Positions 45,838 through 57,300 are shown, counted from the first letter of the stretch. The stretch is DNA of 64,000 nucleotides from Axinella damicornis (GCA_963931865.1 OZ007512.1:13968762-14032761), one strand, 5' to 3'. The notes: generated by a model from the letters alone, not told the origin. Translations and numbers: made by a program.

Positions 45838-46953
45838 ATGACAATCGTATCACTATCTTTTGAGAATTGCTCCGTGCTCACTCCGGAGCAGCTCACAGCA
45901 GTTGCTCTCACGAGAGCCGTCACTGCTACCGTTTGTAGCATCATTTTGTTGACTGTGCTTACAGTTCTTGTGATATGTGCGAAATGGTTCTTCCAGAGAG
46001 TGTGTGGAACTACTGTAAAACGACTTGCCATTGGGCTCACTGTAACCACTGTGATCTACCAAATCAACCTTGTGCTACATCTCAAACACTACTATCTTCC
46101 GTCCGGAGGTGAATATTGTGTAGTGTTTGGATTTCTTGACCAGTACATAGGATGTGTTCGGCTTCTCCTCACACTGGGAACAGGTGTCGTTCTCTTCTGT
46201 AAAGTAGTGAAAGTGTCGACCTCTTCGAGTCTTGTCAGTGAGTGCTATGATAAGGTACACAAGAGTACTTTTACATGTCATGGGTGGAAGGTCAACAGAT
46301 GGGAAGTTGCCTTTCTTGTGTCAGCGTTCATCCTTCCCCTCCTCTTTGACTGGATCCCTTTCACTACCAATTCTTATGGTGTTTTTGGAACATGGTGCTG
46401 GATTCGGATATTTGAAAGTGACTGCTCCAAGCACACAGCAGGACTGTGGGAGCTGATCTGGCTGTGGAATGTACCTTATGGAATTGTGGCGATTCTAACG
46501 TTTGGACTTATTATAGGATCACTGTGTCTGCTACACTGTGGGGTCAAATTTAAAAGTTCCAGCGTTCAGAATCGGATCATCACAGTTGGCATAATTGACT
46601 TCTTTTCATTTATAGTTTTCCTCGGCCTATCACTCGTCCTGTGTGCTCTTGAAGTAGTGGTAATCGCCACCTCCCTCAACCAAGATTACTTTGGTCTACT
46701 AGTATCTTATGCTATAGCTGCACCGTTGAGCGGTGCTCTGATACCAATTGCTCTGCTGGTTACGATCCACTTGCCCATGACTTCAATCTGCACGTGTCGC
46801 AAGCACCTGAGCCTAAGCAGTGGACACTTTCGGCCTGAGCAAGCGACTGTCCATGAAAGCAGTGACTGGAGCCTAGTCAACATGCCCAGCCACACCACCT
46901 GGCAGCCCCCTCACAGTAGCTACGTGTCCTTTGTGGACGGTGAGCAGACATGA
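45838..46953 (+). CDS. Seven-transmembrane receptor, secretin/cAMP-receptor-like
   Basis: A single open exon encodes 371 residues with seven hydrophobic segments at roughly 29-48, 62-81, 97-121, 152-172, 205-230, 247-272 and 280-308. Between segments 4 and 5 is GTWCWIRIFESDC, the Cys-Trp loop typical of class B and cAMP-receptor-like (Crl/GPR157-type) receptors, with a partner Cys at the top of segment 3 (QYIGC). The N-terminus is short with no visible ligand-binding domain, so an adhesion-type stalk is absent. The tail is Ser/His-rich. I chose ATG 45838; a pyrimidine tract and CAG just upstream look like an acceptor, so a 5' noncoding exon is likely. Ligand unknown. Confidence 0.75.
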   Translation: MTIVSLSFENCSVLTPEQLTAVALTRAVTATVCSIILLTVLTVLVICAKWFFQRVCGTTVKRLAIGLTVTTVIYQINLVLHLKHYYLPSGGEYCVVFGFLDQYIGCVRLLLTLGTGVVLFCKVVKVSTSSSLVSECYDKVHKSTFTCHGWKVNRWEVAFLVSAFILPLLFDWIPFTTNSYGVFGTWCWIRIFESDCSKHTAGLWELIWLWNVPYGIVAILTFGLIIGSLCLLHCGVKFKSSSVQNRIITVGIIDFFSFIVFLGLSLVLCALEVVVIATSLNQDYFGLLVSYAIAAPLSGALIPIALLVTIHLPMTSICTCRKHLSLSSGHFRPEQATVHESSDWSLVNMPSHTTWQPPHSSYVSFVDGEQT

Positions 46954-48152
46954 ACTGCACGGAACAATGATCTATGACCCTCATGTTGATTTTGTTTCTG
47001 GTATCAGTTTGTGCAGATTGCATTACAGTACAGTGTTGTGAACATGTTTTTCCCTATAGTGTTAATGCAGTCAACTAATGCATACCGGTATGTTATGGCC
47101 AGTCGAGATACAGTGTAGCCTCGTTCCCAGCCTCCTACGTGACCTGGGAACGAGGCTAGATACAGTGTAGCTGATGGGCTAGAAAGGGAAACCTTTCCTA
47201 AATGCATGTGTATGCAGGAGTACTCGGGACAAGGAATGCATGCACAGTTTTTTGCACTGCAATCCGGACAGCCTTTCCCACCATATGGCTGTTAGAATCA
47301 AACAGGTGAGCATGCGTATGGTCAGACAGGAAGCACAGATTGCAGAGCCTAAACTTTACACTGCACAACTGCATGACGTTGTTTGAGTTGCAACATGCAT
47401 ACCGCTTTGATCTTTTGGACTTAATGAGGTTTCTAAAATCCATTATACACCTCATCAAAAATTCGTGTTTCATACAGAGATTTAACCCATAGTCTAAGCC
47501 AGTTATTGCACTCGAGCAGGTCTCTTAGCTGTTCACCCTCACTATTATATAGGTGTATCCCTCAGGTCTCTAAAACAGCTAAGAGACCTGCATGAGTGCT
47601 ATATATTAGTTCCTTGCTGGATCTGGTACACAGCTATGCAGTGCCGCAACTATTGGATGCCCACATTCCTTTGCCATTGGTGCCATCTGGGTGCAATATT
47701 CACATGATAATGTTGGTGGTTAGGAAAATATTCATGTGTGTATTGGAACTTAGTCAAAACATTCATATGCTGTGTCGGGCAAAAGGTATTCATACTTGTA
47801 ATACGGTAGGAGGGTGGATTAATTAAGCCTGGAGATGGTGCATAATATAATTATATTGGCACATGGACGACAGAGAGATCTACATGGGTTCGAGGCTACA
47901 GGTACATACATGCTGCTGATACTTATTCGACCTACATAATAACCATCATGGCACTGTGGCGGAGGCTGTATACTACAATAGATCAGTGCAACCAGGCGCA
48001 TGTGCACATGCTCTATTGAAAGGGGGTGGGGCTGGACCCAAAATTAGAATTTACGATAAGTGAAGCCAATTAGAGTTTGAACGAAGCACTGTCAAGTGTG
48101 TTCCAGTTATCTCCTGCATCAAGCGCATCATCAGCGACTGAAAGACTGCAAA
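46954..48152. other. Intergenic region between the receptor and TRIM copy 1
   Basis: Contains a hairpin MITE at 47113-47159 and an inverted pair of AGGTCTCTTAGCTGTT-type sequence around 47518-47590. Near 48000 it enters the TRIM promoter block. No gene recognised. Confidence 0.6.
47113..47159. mobile_element. Hairpin MITE with exact duplication, downstream of the receptor gene
   Basis: TAGCCTCGTTCCCAGCC and GACCTGGGAACGAGGCTA flanked on both sides by GATACAGTG. Confidence 0.75.
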
Positions 48153-50460
48153 ATGGCTGAAGCTCCCGCACCAAAGAAGTAAGTTTGAGGGATATATCTT
48201 TACACGAACCACGCCCACTTACATGTATTTGAATCTCCATTATGTTCTGACAGTCCGTGTGTCTCCCCACAGGACTCTTGCGGAGACTCTGGAGCTGCTA
48301 GAGAAGCAGCTGCAGTGTGCCATCTGCTTGGAGACCTACCGCGACCCCAAGGCCCTGGCCTGCCTCCACGTGTACTGCCGAGAGTGCATCCATCAGCTGC
48401 TCCTGCGACAGCAGAGGGACCAGGAGGTGGAGTGTCCCCAGTGCCGCAGCGTCGGCCCCGTCGCTGGGAATGATGCCAGCTCTCTTCCAACGATGTTCTT
48501 CATCAATGGCCTCATTGAGGTTCACAAGATCATGAGAAAAGCCGAGAGCAATGAGATCGCCTGTCAGAACTGCTCGACTACTAACTCGAAGGCCTCGTCT
48601 TTCTGCCACACCTGTAGCATGTTCATCTGTACCAGCTGCAACGATGCCCACAAGACAATGAGGGTGTTCACAGGCCATCATTCAGTTCCAATCTCTGAGA
48701 TGAGGGAAGGGGCGCTGACCCAACTGCCAACAAAGAAGCCCCCCACCTCCACCTGCCAGAAACATGACGGAGAGCTGCAGAAGTTCTTCTGCTCAAACTG
48801 TGAGCAGCTTATTTGCCGTGACTGTGGCTTGGTGGACCACGCTGGTCACCGGTTGGTTTCCGTGAAGGATGTGGCTGCTGCGTTCAGAGAGGAGGCTCTG
48901 GCTAGCCTGTTGCCCCTCAGAGACACCCACGCTACCATCACCACGGCAGTGACAAGGGTGGAGGACACCAAGAAAAACATCACCGACCAGGGGGCAGACA
49001 TTGCTACGACCATCACCCGATCCTTTGACCAGCTGAAAGCCATTCTTGAGGACCGCAAGCAGGTTCTGCTGCGGCAGGTGCGGGAGGTGGTGGGGAGGAA
49101 GGTGTGTGCTCTCGACAGGCAACATGAAGACCTCCGGCTAGCCCAGGCTACCCTCAACAGCCTCGTGGGGTTCGTAGAGAAGACATCGGAGAACGCAAGT
49201 GACGAGGAGTTTATCTCCATGAAGCAGCAGATGACCAGCCGAGTCCAGGAAGTCACCAGGAAGTACCAGGACATGGAGCTGAGTCCAAAAGAACTGGCCG
49301 ACACGTTTGTAGCAGTTCCTCCTCCCGCCAGTCTGGAAGAGCTCTGTAAGAAGAGTTGTGTTGCTGAGGTTGATGGTCTGGGTCTCAAATCTGCCACCAC
49401 CAAGCAGGTTGCCAAGTTCACAGTACGCACTCTCGACACCCACGGCAAGCCCCCTCCTCCCCAGCAGCATGTCTCTGCCGAGCTGAAGTCCCTGGTGGAT
49501 GGCTCAGTCCTCCAGACCACAGTCGTGACCAGGACCCCCTCCACATACGAGCTCTCGTACACCCCCACCACCAGGGGCCGCCACCAGCTGACAGTCCGAG
49601 TCAGCAACACCAAGATTGGAACATTCCAAGTGTTTGTTCACCACCCTCCCACTCTGCTGGGCACTCCAGTGATGTTCATCGATGGGATGAAGAGGGCCCT
49701 CCACATGGCAATCAGTGACACAGAACTGCTTGTAACTGAAACCAATCGGTACACTGTACTCAACATGCAGGGCCAGAAGGTTCTGACCATAGGGTCCAAG
49801 GGGAAGCCACCATTTGGGGATGGAAACCCCATTGGCATTGCCACAGATGGTGACGGTAGTGTGTACATAGCAAGTGAGGATCACAAACTGTGGAAGTTCA
49901 GCAGACATGGTGAGCTGGTGAAGTCAACTTGGAAAAAGGGGGGAAATGCTGGAGAGCTTGGTTGTCCATTGGGTGTCAGATACCGTAACCACCAAGTCTA
50001 CGTGTGTGACAGGAACAATGCCAGAGTACAAGTGTTTGACTCAAACTTAAACTTTCTCCGAACATTTGGCACCCGTGGTGATGGTCCAGGCCAACTCAAG
50101 GATCCTAGGGACCTAGACTTTGACACTCAAGGGAACATTTATGTAACCGATTTCCAGAAATGCCAGGTCCTGGTGTTCTCTGAAGATGGCCAGTACCTGT
50201 GTCACTTTGGCTGTGGAGGACCGGGCAAGGGTGAGCTCAATGGTCCACGTGGACTCTGTGTGAGTGGAGGCTGTGTGCATGTAGTTGAACTTTGGAACCA
50301 TCGTGTTTCAGTGTTCAACACTTCGGGACAGTTTGTCCACTCCTTTGGGAAGTATGGAACTGGCAGAGGTGAACTGTGGTACCCTTGTGGTATAGCCACA
50401 GACAATGATGGGTTTGTGTTTGTTTGTGATACTCATAATAATCGCATACAAGTGTTTTAA
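48153..50460 (+). CDS. TRIM-NHL protein, copy 1 (RING, B-boxes, coiled coil, filamin, NHL)
   Basis: Exon 1 (48153-48178) encodes MAEAPAPKK and exon 2 (48273-50460) the rest; 2,214 nt, 737 residues. RING: CAICLETYRDPKALACLHVY then CRECI and CPQC (about residues 24-66). Two B-boxes follow (CQNCS...CHTC...CTSC near 115-160, and CQKHDGELQKFFCSNC near 180-215), then a coiled coil (about 220-350), a filamin-type domain (about 385-475) and five to six NHL repeats (for example GIATDGDGSVYIASEDHKLW, GVRYRNHQVYVCDRNNARVQ) ending HNNRIQVF. RING predicts E3 ubiquitin ligase activity; the NHL propeller usually binds RNA or protein. Closest to TRIM2/3/71-type proteins. Unlike copies 2 and 3 it lacks an intron after the second B-box. 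Confidence 0.9.
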
Positions 50461-50703
50461 GTTGTAGTGATACATGTAGGACAATACATGTAACATCGTT
50501 GGTAAACCACACCCACTCCTGCTAGACTATGGCAATTAATGTGATTGTACCACATTTTTGTAGGTAGTGTCATTTTTATTATTTTTTCAACCTGTACATA
50601 CGACACATTGTGTGAATCTCCAGAAGAAGAGCAGTATATATATATAAGGAAACATGACATTTTGTACAGCAAATAATCATCCACTGCATGCCAGTGGCGG
50701 AAA

Positions 50704-50706
<3 letters not shown>

Positions 50707-50744
<38 letters not shown>
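50707..50744. repeat. G38 run after TRIM copy 1
   Basis: Uninterrupted poly-G between TRIM copy 1 and the MAGUK-like last exon; absent from the duplicate region near 57130. Confidence 0.9.
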
Positions 50745-50745
<1 letters not shown>

Positions 50746-50811
50746 GCAAAGATCAGAGTATGAACTGGGGCTGTGAGTCTCAACAGCAGCTGGTGAGTTG
50801 TAATAATGTCT

Positions 50812-50963
50812 TCATAGGTCCTCCACTTCCCACATCACTGACTTTTGTTGCCTAGCAACCATTTCTCTGACAACCTGGATCACTTCTTTCATTGTGGACG
50901 GCAGGATCACTTCACCTGCAGAGAGAGAGGAAGAGATGGAGAGATAGAGGGAGAGATGGAGGG

Positions 50964-51000
<37 letters not shown>

Positions 51001-51661
51001 GTGTCATAAGCGGTTGTTATAAGTGATTGAGGTGGAGTTTTGGATCACGTGGTACCAAATCGGTATTCCCATGTGAGAACGATTACCGAATTATATGACA
51101 AGTGCCTTGCAACTTCGTCTCTGCCCCAGACCCAAACCATTAAACCAACCCCAGTGCAGATTGCTTCTGGGGCCGAGACTACCACCAACTAGGAATGCAG
51201 TTTGTTTGGACTCCATTGTACCACTGGGAACAAGTGGAGTGGCTCCTTCAACAGGAATACTACCATTCCCAAGTGGTGCCTATAGACCTCATGTGCTACA
51301 CTACCAGCCAGTGTGTCACTACTGGAGTATATAAGACGATGATGCTCCGGGAAGAGGGCAACCTTTAATCACAAGTCATTAGCCTACCAAGACCCTCACC
51401 AGTGAAGCAGGGCAAGTACTTCTGCATGGCCTTGATGCGGTCCAGGTGGACCAGAGGGTTGTCATGGCGCTCGGGAGGGAGGTTGCAGGATGCCTGGATC
51501 TGCTTCACGGTCTTTGTGTTCTTGACGTCCAGCAGCAGGGCAATGGGAGACAGCTGCGCTACGGCCGACTTTATTAACATTTCAGGTTAATTCCAGACAG
51601 AGGACACAATGGTACCCGTGGTGTGTGTGTGTGTGTGTGGTGTGCGTGTGTGTGTGTGGTG

Positions 51662-51696
<35 letters not shown>

Positions 51697-52221
51697 TGCG
51701 TGTGTGTGTGTGTGTGGTGCATATGTGTGTGGGTGTGTGTGTACATGTGTGAGTGTTACGTGTGCATATGGGGGAAGTCCCTTGTGTCATTACCTTCCTT
51801 GCCACGTGCTGTGCGTGCTGTACGGTTGACTTCATCACGATACCATCAGAGGTTAATTGTCAGTGATTCGATGACATCACCGTTTTTGTCCTGAAGGGTA
51901 TCTGCTGGCTCTGTGGGATGAGAAGGGTGGATGGAGAGGGAGGGAGGCAGGGAGAGAGATGGAGGGAGAGGAGGGAGGGATATATCAATGTGATGCAAAT
52001 TCAGGTCACATCGGAGCTATAGTCCACACTTCCTATATGTTGTGTAGGTCCTCATCACACACACATCCAACCTCACACCCCCCACCCTCTCTTTCCTAGG
52101 CTCACCATGCATACCTCTCCTGCAGTATGAAAACTTGTTGTCTTCATTGGATCCATTTTCTACAAGGTACCTCCGAACATCCACTTCCATGGCTCCTAGC
52201 AGCACCACAGGACGAGGTGCA

Positions 52222-52259
<38 letters not shown>

Positions 52260-53531
52260 ATGTGGTTAGCGTGGCAATATAACGCACCAATGTCACGGCA
52301 GCATAACATGTACCGTATATCGGACTGATAATGAACTTAAGCAACGAATAAATGCTGACATCTGACCTTTGACCTTCCTGATGGGTTCATAAAGGTTGAA
52401 TGCACTAGCTGCCGGGATCATTTGCAATTTCTGCTCTTCCAGAGTGTGGGCACCATTGCGCCGCTTGTCCTTAGGGCCTGTACACGTGTGTGTGTGCAGG
52501 TGTGTGTGCAGGTGTGTGTACATGTGTGTGTGTGTGCATGTAAATGATACCTAGCTGGACGAAATGATTTTCTTGACCAATGTAGCATGTTCCATTTTCC
52601 ATTTTGAGGACCTCATGCATGGAAGAGCGGCTGATTGCAGGCTGAAGGAGCATTCCTGTTGCAAACTCTATCTGTCTATCTATCTATCGATCTATCTTCC
52701 ATATGCCAGCGTACTTCTTGCGTGATTGTTAGGGCAGACAATTTTAGCCACTCACTGAAGCTCTGAAGGAATCGTGGTAGTGACGTGGACGTGGTCTCCA
52801 TCATCTCAGTTGGACTGCAGAGAGAGGAACGAGTCACAGTCACCATGGCAACCATTGCTAATGAATATCCACATACCCTCACTCTAATTCTCCCCACACA
52901 CTCTCACACTCACCCCCCCCCCCAGCGGCACCATGCAGTCCCATCTCCCAGATCTTCCCTTTGCTCCCAACCCGCTCACCCGCCACACACTCTCACACTC
53001 CCTCCCTCACCTGAGGGATAGCGGCACCAGGCCCATCTCCCCGATCTCCCCCTTGCTCCCGACCTTCTCCACCCGCCACATCCCCGCGTGCCCCAGGGGA
53101 AGCGTGTCCACCACGTGGAAGACGTGCCCCTTCTCAAAAGTGAGTTCATTGCGAACGGACTTTTTCTGGTAGGGAAACTTTGTCCTGTGTGTGCATATGT
53201 GAACGTGTGATGTGTACATCACATGCACACATCCATGTGTGCATGTGATGTACATGCACATGCGTACAGGTGTGTGCGTGTGTGCGTGTGTGTGTGTGTG
53301 TGTGTATGTACTAGCCTCATTCCCAGTCCCACGCCCAGCTTTTCGTCGCTTGCAGTACGCGACGAAAAGCTGGGCGATGGCCTGGGAACGAGGCTATGGA
53401 TGTACATGAGTACATGCATAAGATTGTATATGATCAAGACTGTCCAAATCATGCTCAGGCCCTGTGTACTCACCTCACATAGAAATTGTCTCTTGCATTT
53501 GCTGAAGGCAATCTCGACCCAGACGAGTACG
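50812..53531 (-). CDS. MAGUK-like gene, SH3 and guanylate-kinase exons (DLG5/CARMA type), possibly decaying
   Basis: Minus-strand exons 53531-53474 (ARDNFYVR), 53184-53011 (VRNELTFEKGHVFHVVDTLP, MWRVEKVG), 52814-52756, 52655-52551 (SSMHEVLKMENGTCYIGQEN), 52477-52374, about 52221-52115 (RPVVLLGAMEVDVRRYLVEN), about 51840-51794 (SDGIVMKSTVQHAQHVARK), 51553-51400 (SPIALLLDVKNTKTVKQIQ) and 50915-50812 (EVIQVVREMVARQQKSVMWE, stop). Most junctions agree in phase. The split SH3 followed by RPVVLLG and the C-terminal helix point to a CARMA or DLG5-type MAGUK. Two exons lack a visible acceptor: the RPVV exon abuts a C35 run, and the SDGIVM exon has an in-frame TGA just upstream. PDZ exons were not found. 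TRIM copy 2 lies upstream on the other strand. It may be a live gene with unusual borders or one that is failing. Confidence 0.6.
51618..51772. repeat. (TG)n-rich stretch in a MAGUK-like intron
   Basis: TGTG with GGTGCGTG and GGTGCATG interruptions. Confidence 0.9.
52222..52256. repeat. G35 run abutting the MAGUK GuK exon
   Basis: On the minus strand this is C35 directly before TGCACCTCGTCCTGTGG, where a splice acceptor would be expected. Confidence 0.9.
53313..53396. mobile_element. Hairpin MITE in a MAGUK-like intron
   Basis: TAGCCTCATTCCCAGTCCCA with an AGCTTTTCGTCGC arm and the complement ending GGGAACGAGGCTA; flanks TGTATGTAC and TGGATGTAC (8 of 9 match). It is absent from the paralogous stretch near 62920, so it inserted after that duplication. 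Confidence 0.7.
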
Positions 53532-53579
53532 CTGCAAGTTGTACTACAGATGAACACTGCAAATCCGGGACACTTCCAA

Positions 53580-53746
53580 CAAGGCGCATGCGCACTTTGA
53601 AAGTGGGTGGGGCTGGACCCAAAATTGGAAAATCAATTTATAGTGCAGTGCTGATGCGATTTCAGCTAGAGTTTGAATGAAGCGCTGTCAAGTGTGTTCC
53701 ACTTATCTCCTGCATCAAACACATCATCGGCGACTGAAAGACTAAA
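53580..53746 (+). promoter_or_regulatory. TRIM copy 2 promoter region with NRF1-type palindrome
   Basis: GGCGCATGCGCAC at ~53583-53595 fits an NRF1-type site, followed by GGGTGGGGCTGGACCCAAAA and the 5' leader. Copy 3 has the same at 63088-63240; copy 1 (47995 on) has GCGCATGTGCAC instead, breaking the palindrome. Confidence 0.45.
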
Positions 53747-54872
53747 ATGGCTGAAGCTCCCGCGCCAAAAAAGTAAGTTTGAGGCATATATTTTAACGAA
53801 CCACATGAACCACACCCACTCGTTTGAACCTGAATTATGTTGTTGCGGTACTGACAGTCTGTGTGTCTCCCCCAGGACTCTTGCGGAGACTCTGGAGCTG
53901 CTAGAGAAGCAGCTGCAGTGTGCCATCTGCTTGGAGACCTACCGCGACCCCAAGGCCCTGGCCTGCCTCCACGTGTACTGCCGAGAGTGCATCCAGCAGC
54001 TGCTCCTGGGACAGCAGAGGGACCAGGAGGTGGAGTGTCCCCAGTGCCGCAGCGTTGGCCCCGTGGCTGGGAACAACGCCAGCTCTCTTCCGACGATGTT
54101 CTTTATAAACGGCCTCATTGACATTCACACCATCTTGATGAAAGCTGGAAGCAGTGAGATAGCCTGTCAGAACTGCTCCAGTGACTCAAAGGCCACATCT
54201 TTCTGCCACACCTGCGGGTTCTTCATCTGTACCAGCTGCAACAATGCCCACAAGACAATGAAGGCATTCGCAGGTCATGAAACACTTCCAATCTCCGAGA
54301 TGAGGGAGAAGGCGCGGATCCGACTGCCGACCAAGAAACCTCCTACCTCCACCTGCCAGAAACACGACGGAGAGCTGCTGAAGCTCTACTGTTTGGAATG
54401 CGAGCACCTCATTTGCCGTGACTGTACCCTGGTGGACCACGCTGGTCACAGGTAGGGGTGGGCGGCCAAGTGGTTGAAGTGTTGGACTGTGGGCCTAGAA
54501 GACACAAGTCCTAGCCCAGCTAGTCTCGTTCCCAGGAGGGGGGGGCGGGGTCTGGGAACGAGACTATAGCCCGGCCTGTTGGGCAGGTGGGGTCTGGGAG
54601 TGAGGCTAGTTTTAGTCCCACTAGATTTTCTTCTCTTTAGTTACGCCAGCCATACCCCGAGAGTTGAGAAGAAGGGTTTCATTTGTGTCATTTTAGCTGT
54701 TGGTCTTGCTCCCGGGGGACCTGGTGCAAATACGTTCTTACCAGGCACCATTGAACCTCTCAGGCAGGGAAATATCATAAGGGGGGGGGGGGGGGGGTAA
54801 ATAATAGTGTGTGGAAGTGTGCCATTTAGGGGGGGGGGCTGGGTTTGAAATCTCAACTGGGGGCAAAACATT

Positions 54873-54908
<36 letters not shown>

Positions 54909-56655
54909 GAAGGTGCTGTGATCACAATGTCAGCATCAACTGTAACAGATAATTGACGGGAACGTGTCTGACAATCGTCACATGTATTATTCGTTACCGC
55001 CCAACCCTACCCACAGGTATGATTTTGTGAAGGATGTGACCACTGCGTTCCGGGAGGAGGCTCTGGCTAGCCTGCTACCCCTCAGGGACACCCACGCTAC
55101 CATCACCACGGCAGTGACAAGGGTGGAGGACACCAGGAAAGACATCACCGACCAGGGAGCAGACATTGCTGCGACCATCACCCGATCCTTTGACCAGCTG
55201 AAAGCCATTCTTGAGGATCGCAAGCAGGTTCTGCTGCGGCAGGTGCGGGAGGTGGTGGGGAGGAAGGTGGGTGCTCTCGACAGCCAACATGAAGACCTCC
55301 AACTAGCCCTGGCCACCCTGGACAGCCTCGTGGGGTTCGTAGAGAAGACATCGGAGAACGCAAGTGACGGGGAGTTTATATCCATGAAGCAGCAGATGAC
55401 CAGCCGAGTCCAGGAAGTTAGCGACAAGTACAAACAACTGAAATTAGCACCAGCTGAAGTTGCCAACATTGGGAGGGTAGTGCCACCGGCTGACAGCTTC
55501 CTTGAACTGTGCCAGAAACAGAGTGAAGTGTACATCTCTGTTGTGGATCCTTCATTGTGTAAAGTTGATGGTCTCAAATCTGCCACCACCAAGCAGGTTG
55601 CCAAGTTCACAGTGCACATCCTCGACACCCATGGCCAGCCCCCTCCTCCCCAGCAGCATGTCTCTGCCGAGCTGAAGTCCCTGGCGGATGGCTCAGTCCT
55701 CCAGACCACAGTCGTGACCAGGACCCCCTCCACGTACGAGCTCTCCTACACCCCCACCACCAGGGGCCGCCACCAGCTGACAGTCCGAGTCAACAACACC
55801 GAGATTGGAACATTCCAAGTGTTTGTTCACCACCCTCCCACTCAGCTGGGCACTCCAGTGAGGGTCATCGATGGAATGAAGCACCCGTACTACATGGCAA
55901 TCAGTGACACAGAACTGTTTGTAACTGAATACAGTGCCTATCGATACACAGTACTCAACATGCAGGGCCAGAGGGTTCTGACCATAGGTTCCGAGGGGAA
56001 GCCACCATTTGGGGATGGACGCCCCACAGGCATTGCCACAGATGGTGACGGTAGTGTGTTCATAAAAAGTATTGATCACAAACTGTGGAAGTTCAGCAGA
56101 TGTGGTGAGCTGGTGAAGTCAATTGGGAAAAAGGGGAGAAATGATGGAGAGTTTCATTGTCCACAGGGTGTCAGATACCGTAACCACCAAGTCTACGTGT
56201 GTGACAGTGACAATGCCAGAGTACAAGTGTTTGACTCAAACTTAAACTTTCTCCGAACATTTGGCACCCGTGGTGATGGTCCAGGCCAGCTCAAGAATCC
56301 TAGGGACCTAGACTTTGATCGTCAGGAAAACATTTATGTAGTCGATGCTGAGAAACGCCAGGTCCTGGTGTTCTCTGAAGATGGCCAGTACCTGCGTCAC
56401 TTTGGCCGGGAAGGGCAGGGCAAGGGTGAACTCAATCGTCCATGTGGACTCTGTATCAGTGGAGACTGTGTATATGTAGCTGAATGTTGGAACCATCGTA
56501 TTTCAGTGTTTAACACTTCGGGACAGTTTGTCCACTCCTTTGGGAAGAGGGGAGCTGGCAGAGGTGAACTGAACTGGCCTTATGGTATAGCCACAGACAA
56601 AGATGGGTTTGTGTTTGTTTGTGATACTTCCAATAATCGCATACAAGTGTTTTAA
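53747..56655 (+). CDS. TRIM-NHL protein, copy 2
   Basis: Exons 53747-53772, 53876-54451 and 55017-56655 join in phase to 2,241 nt (746 residues). The product has the same domain order as copy 1: RING (CAICLETYRDPK), two B-boxes (the second ending DHAGH), coiled coil, filamin-type domain and NHL repeats ending NNRIQVF. A region after the coil differs from copy 1 and includes LCQKQSEVYISVVDPS. An extra 565-bp intron splits the Arg after the second B-box; its borders share the direct repeat CACAGGTA. The promoter region holds GCGCATGCGC about 160 bp upstream. Copy 2 is an intact tandem duplicate of copy 1. Confidence 0.9.
54460..54520 (+). repeat. tRNA-like (Leu/Ser-type) sequence at the start of the TRIM intron
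   Basis: GGGCGGCCAAGTGGTTGAAG resembles a type II tRNA D-arm/A box; the B box is degenerate. The same sequence is present in TRIM copy 3 at 63958-64000, cut by the window end. Confidence 0.45.
54521..54567. mobile_element. Hairpin MITE in the TRIM copy 2 intron
   Basis: TAGTCTCGTTCCCAGGAGG and TCTGGGAACGAGACTA; flanks TAGCCCAGC and TAGCCCGGC (8 of 9 match). Confidence 0.65.
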
Positions 56656-57196
56656 GTTGTAGTGAGACAATACATGTAACATCGTTAGTAAACCACATCC
56701 ACTCCTCCCACGTGCTAGACTCTGGACATGTAAACTGATTGTACCACATTTTTGTTAGTGTCAGTGTCATATTATTTTAACCTGTAATTATATTATTACC
56801 CCTACAGGGAAATGAAATTTTAAAATACCTTGTAAAATCAGTGTGAATGCTGTGTGCATGTGCCTCTGATAATGTGTGATTACCAGGGTCTCCCTCAAGT
56901 GCATACACCTGAATGCACATGGAGAGCCATGCAACAGCTAGGTGAACAATTCCACATGCTGAGATTCCATGCACCCAAGACCTATTATATACAGTAGACC
57001 CACTCAAATCCCAGCTGGACTCCATGCAGCTCGAGTCCAGGTGTTTCAGCACACATCCTTTTGAAACTATTGGCTATCAGAAGGTCTGGCAAAACAGGTA
57101 TTGACAATTAAATACATGTACGTCCTCCATACAAAGATGAGAGTATGAACTGGAGCTGTGAGTCTCAACAGCAGCTGGTGAGTTGTAATAATGTCT
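56656..57196. other. Region between TRIM copy 2 and the duplicated MAGUK exon
   Basis: The first ~130 bp match the TRIM copy 1 3' flank; 56790-57125 is unique here and holds nothing recognised; duplication resumes near 57130. Confidence 0.6.
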
Positions 57197-57300
57197 TCAA
57201 AGCTCCTCCACTTCCCACATCACTGACTTCTGTTGCCTAGCAACCATTTCTCTGACCACCTGGATCACTTCTTTCATTGTGGACGGCAGGATCACTTCAC
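57197..57300 (-). pseudogene. Duplicate of the MAGUK-like last exon
   Basis: 104 nt with an intact acceptor and frame encode GEVILPSTMKEVIQVVREMV then ARQQKSVMWEVEEL and stop, nearly identical to 50915-50812. It travelled with TRIM copy 2: the sequence from each TRIM stop codon through this exon to about 57717 matches 50461-51385. No other GuK exon accompanies it, so it is a 3' remnant unless used by a transcript from upstream. Confidence 0.7.

Larger units (their letters stand above)
54452..55016 (+). other. Copy-2-specific TRIM intron with a tRNA-like start, hairpin and poly-G runs
   Basis: The intron opens with a tRNA-like stretch (GGCCAAGTGGTT near 54463), then a hairpin with TAGTCTCGTTCCCAG arms at 54521-54567, then poly-G runs near 54782 and at 54874-54907 (34 G). 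The donor and acceptor both sit in CACAGGTA. Copy 1 has no intron here; copy 3 has the same donor and tRNA-like start. Confidence 0.75.

Noticed and set aside
48223..48272. TRIM copy 1 starting inside its first intron
   Set aside because: A 26-nt exon at 48153 encodes MAEAPAPKK, is conserved in all three copies and joins in phase.
48298..48681. Long minus-strand frames opposite the TRIM genes
   Set aside because: Shadows of a strongly coding plus-strand exon; they mirror each other in all three copies and lack motifs.
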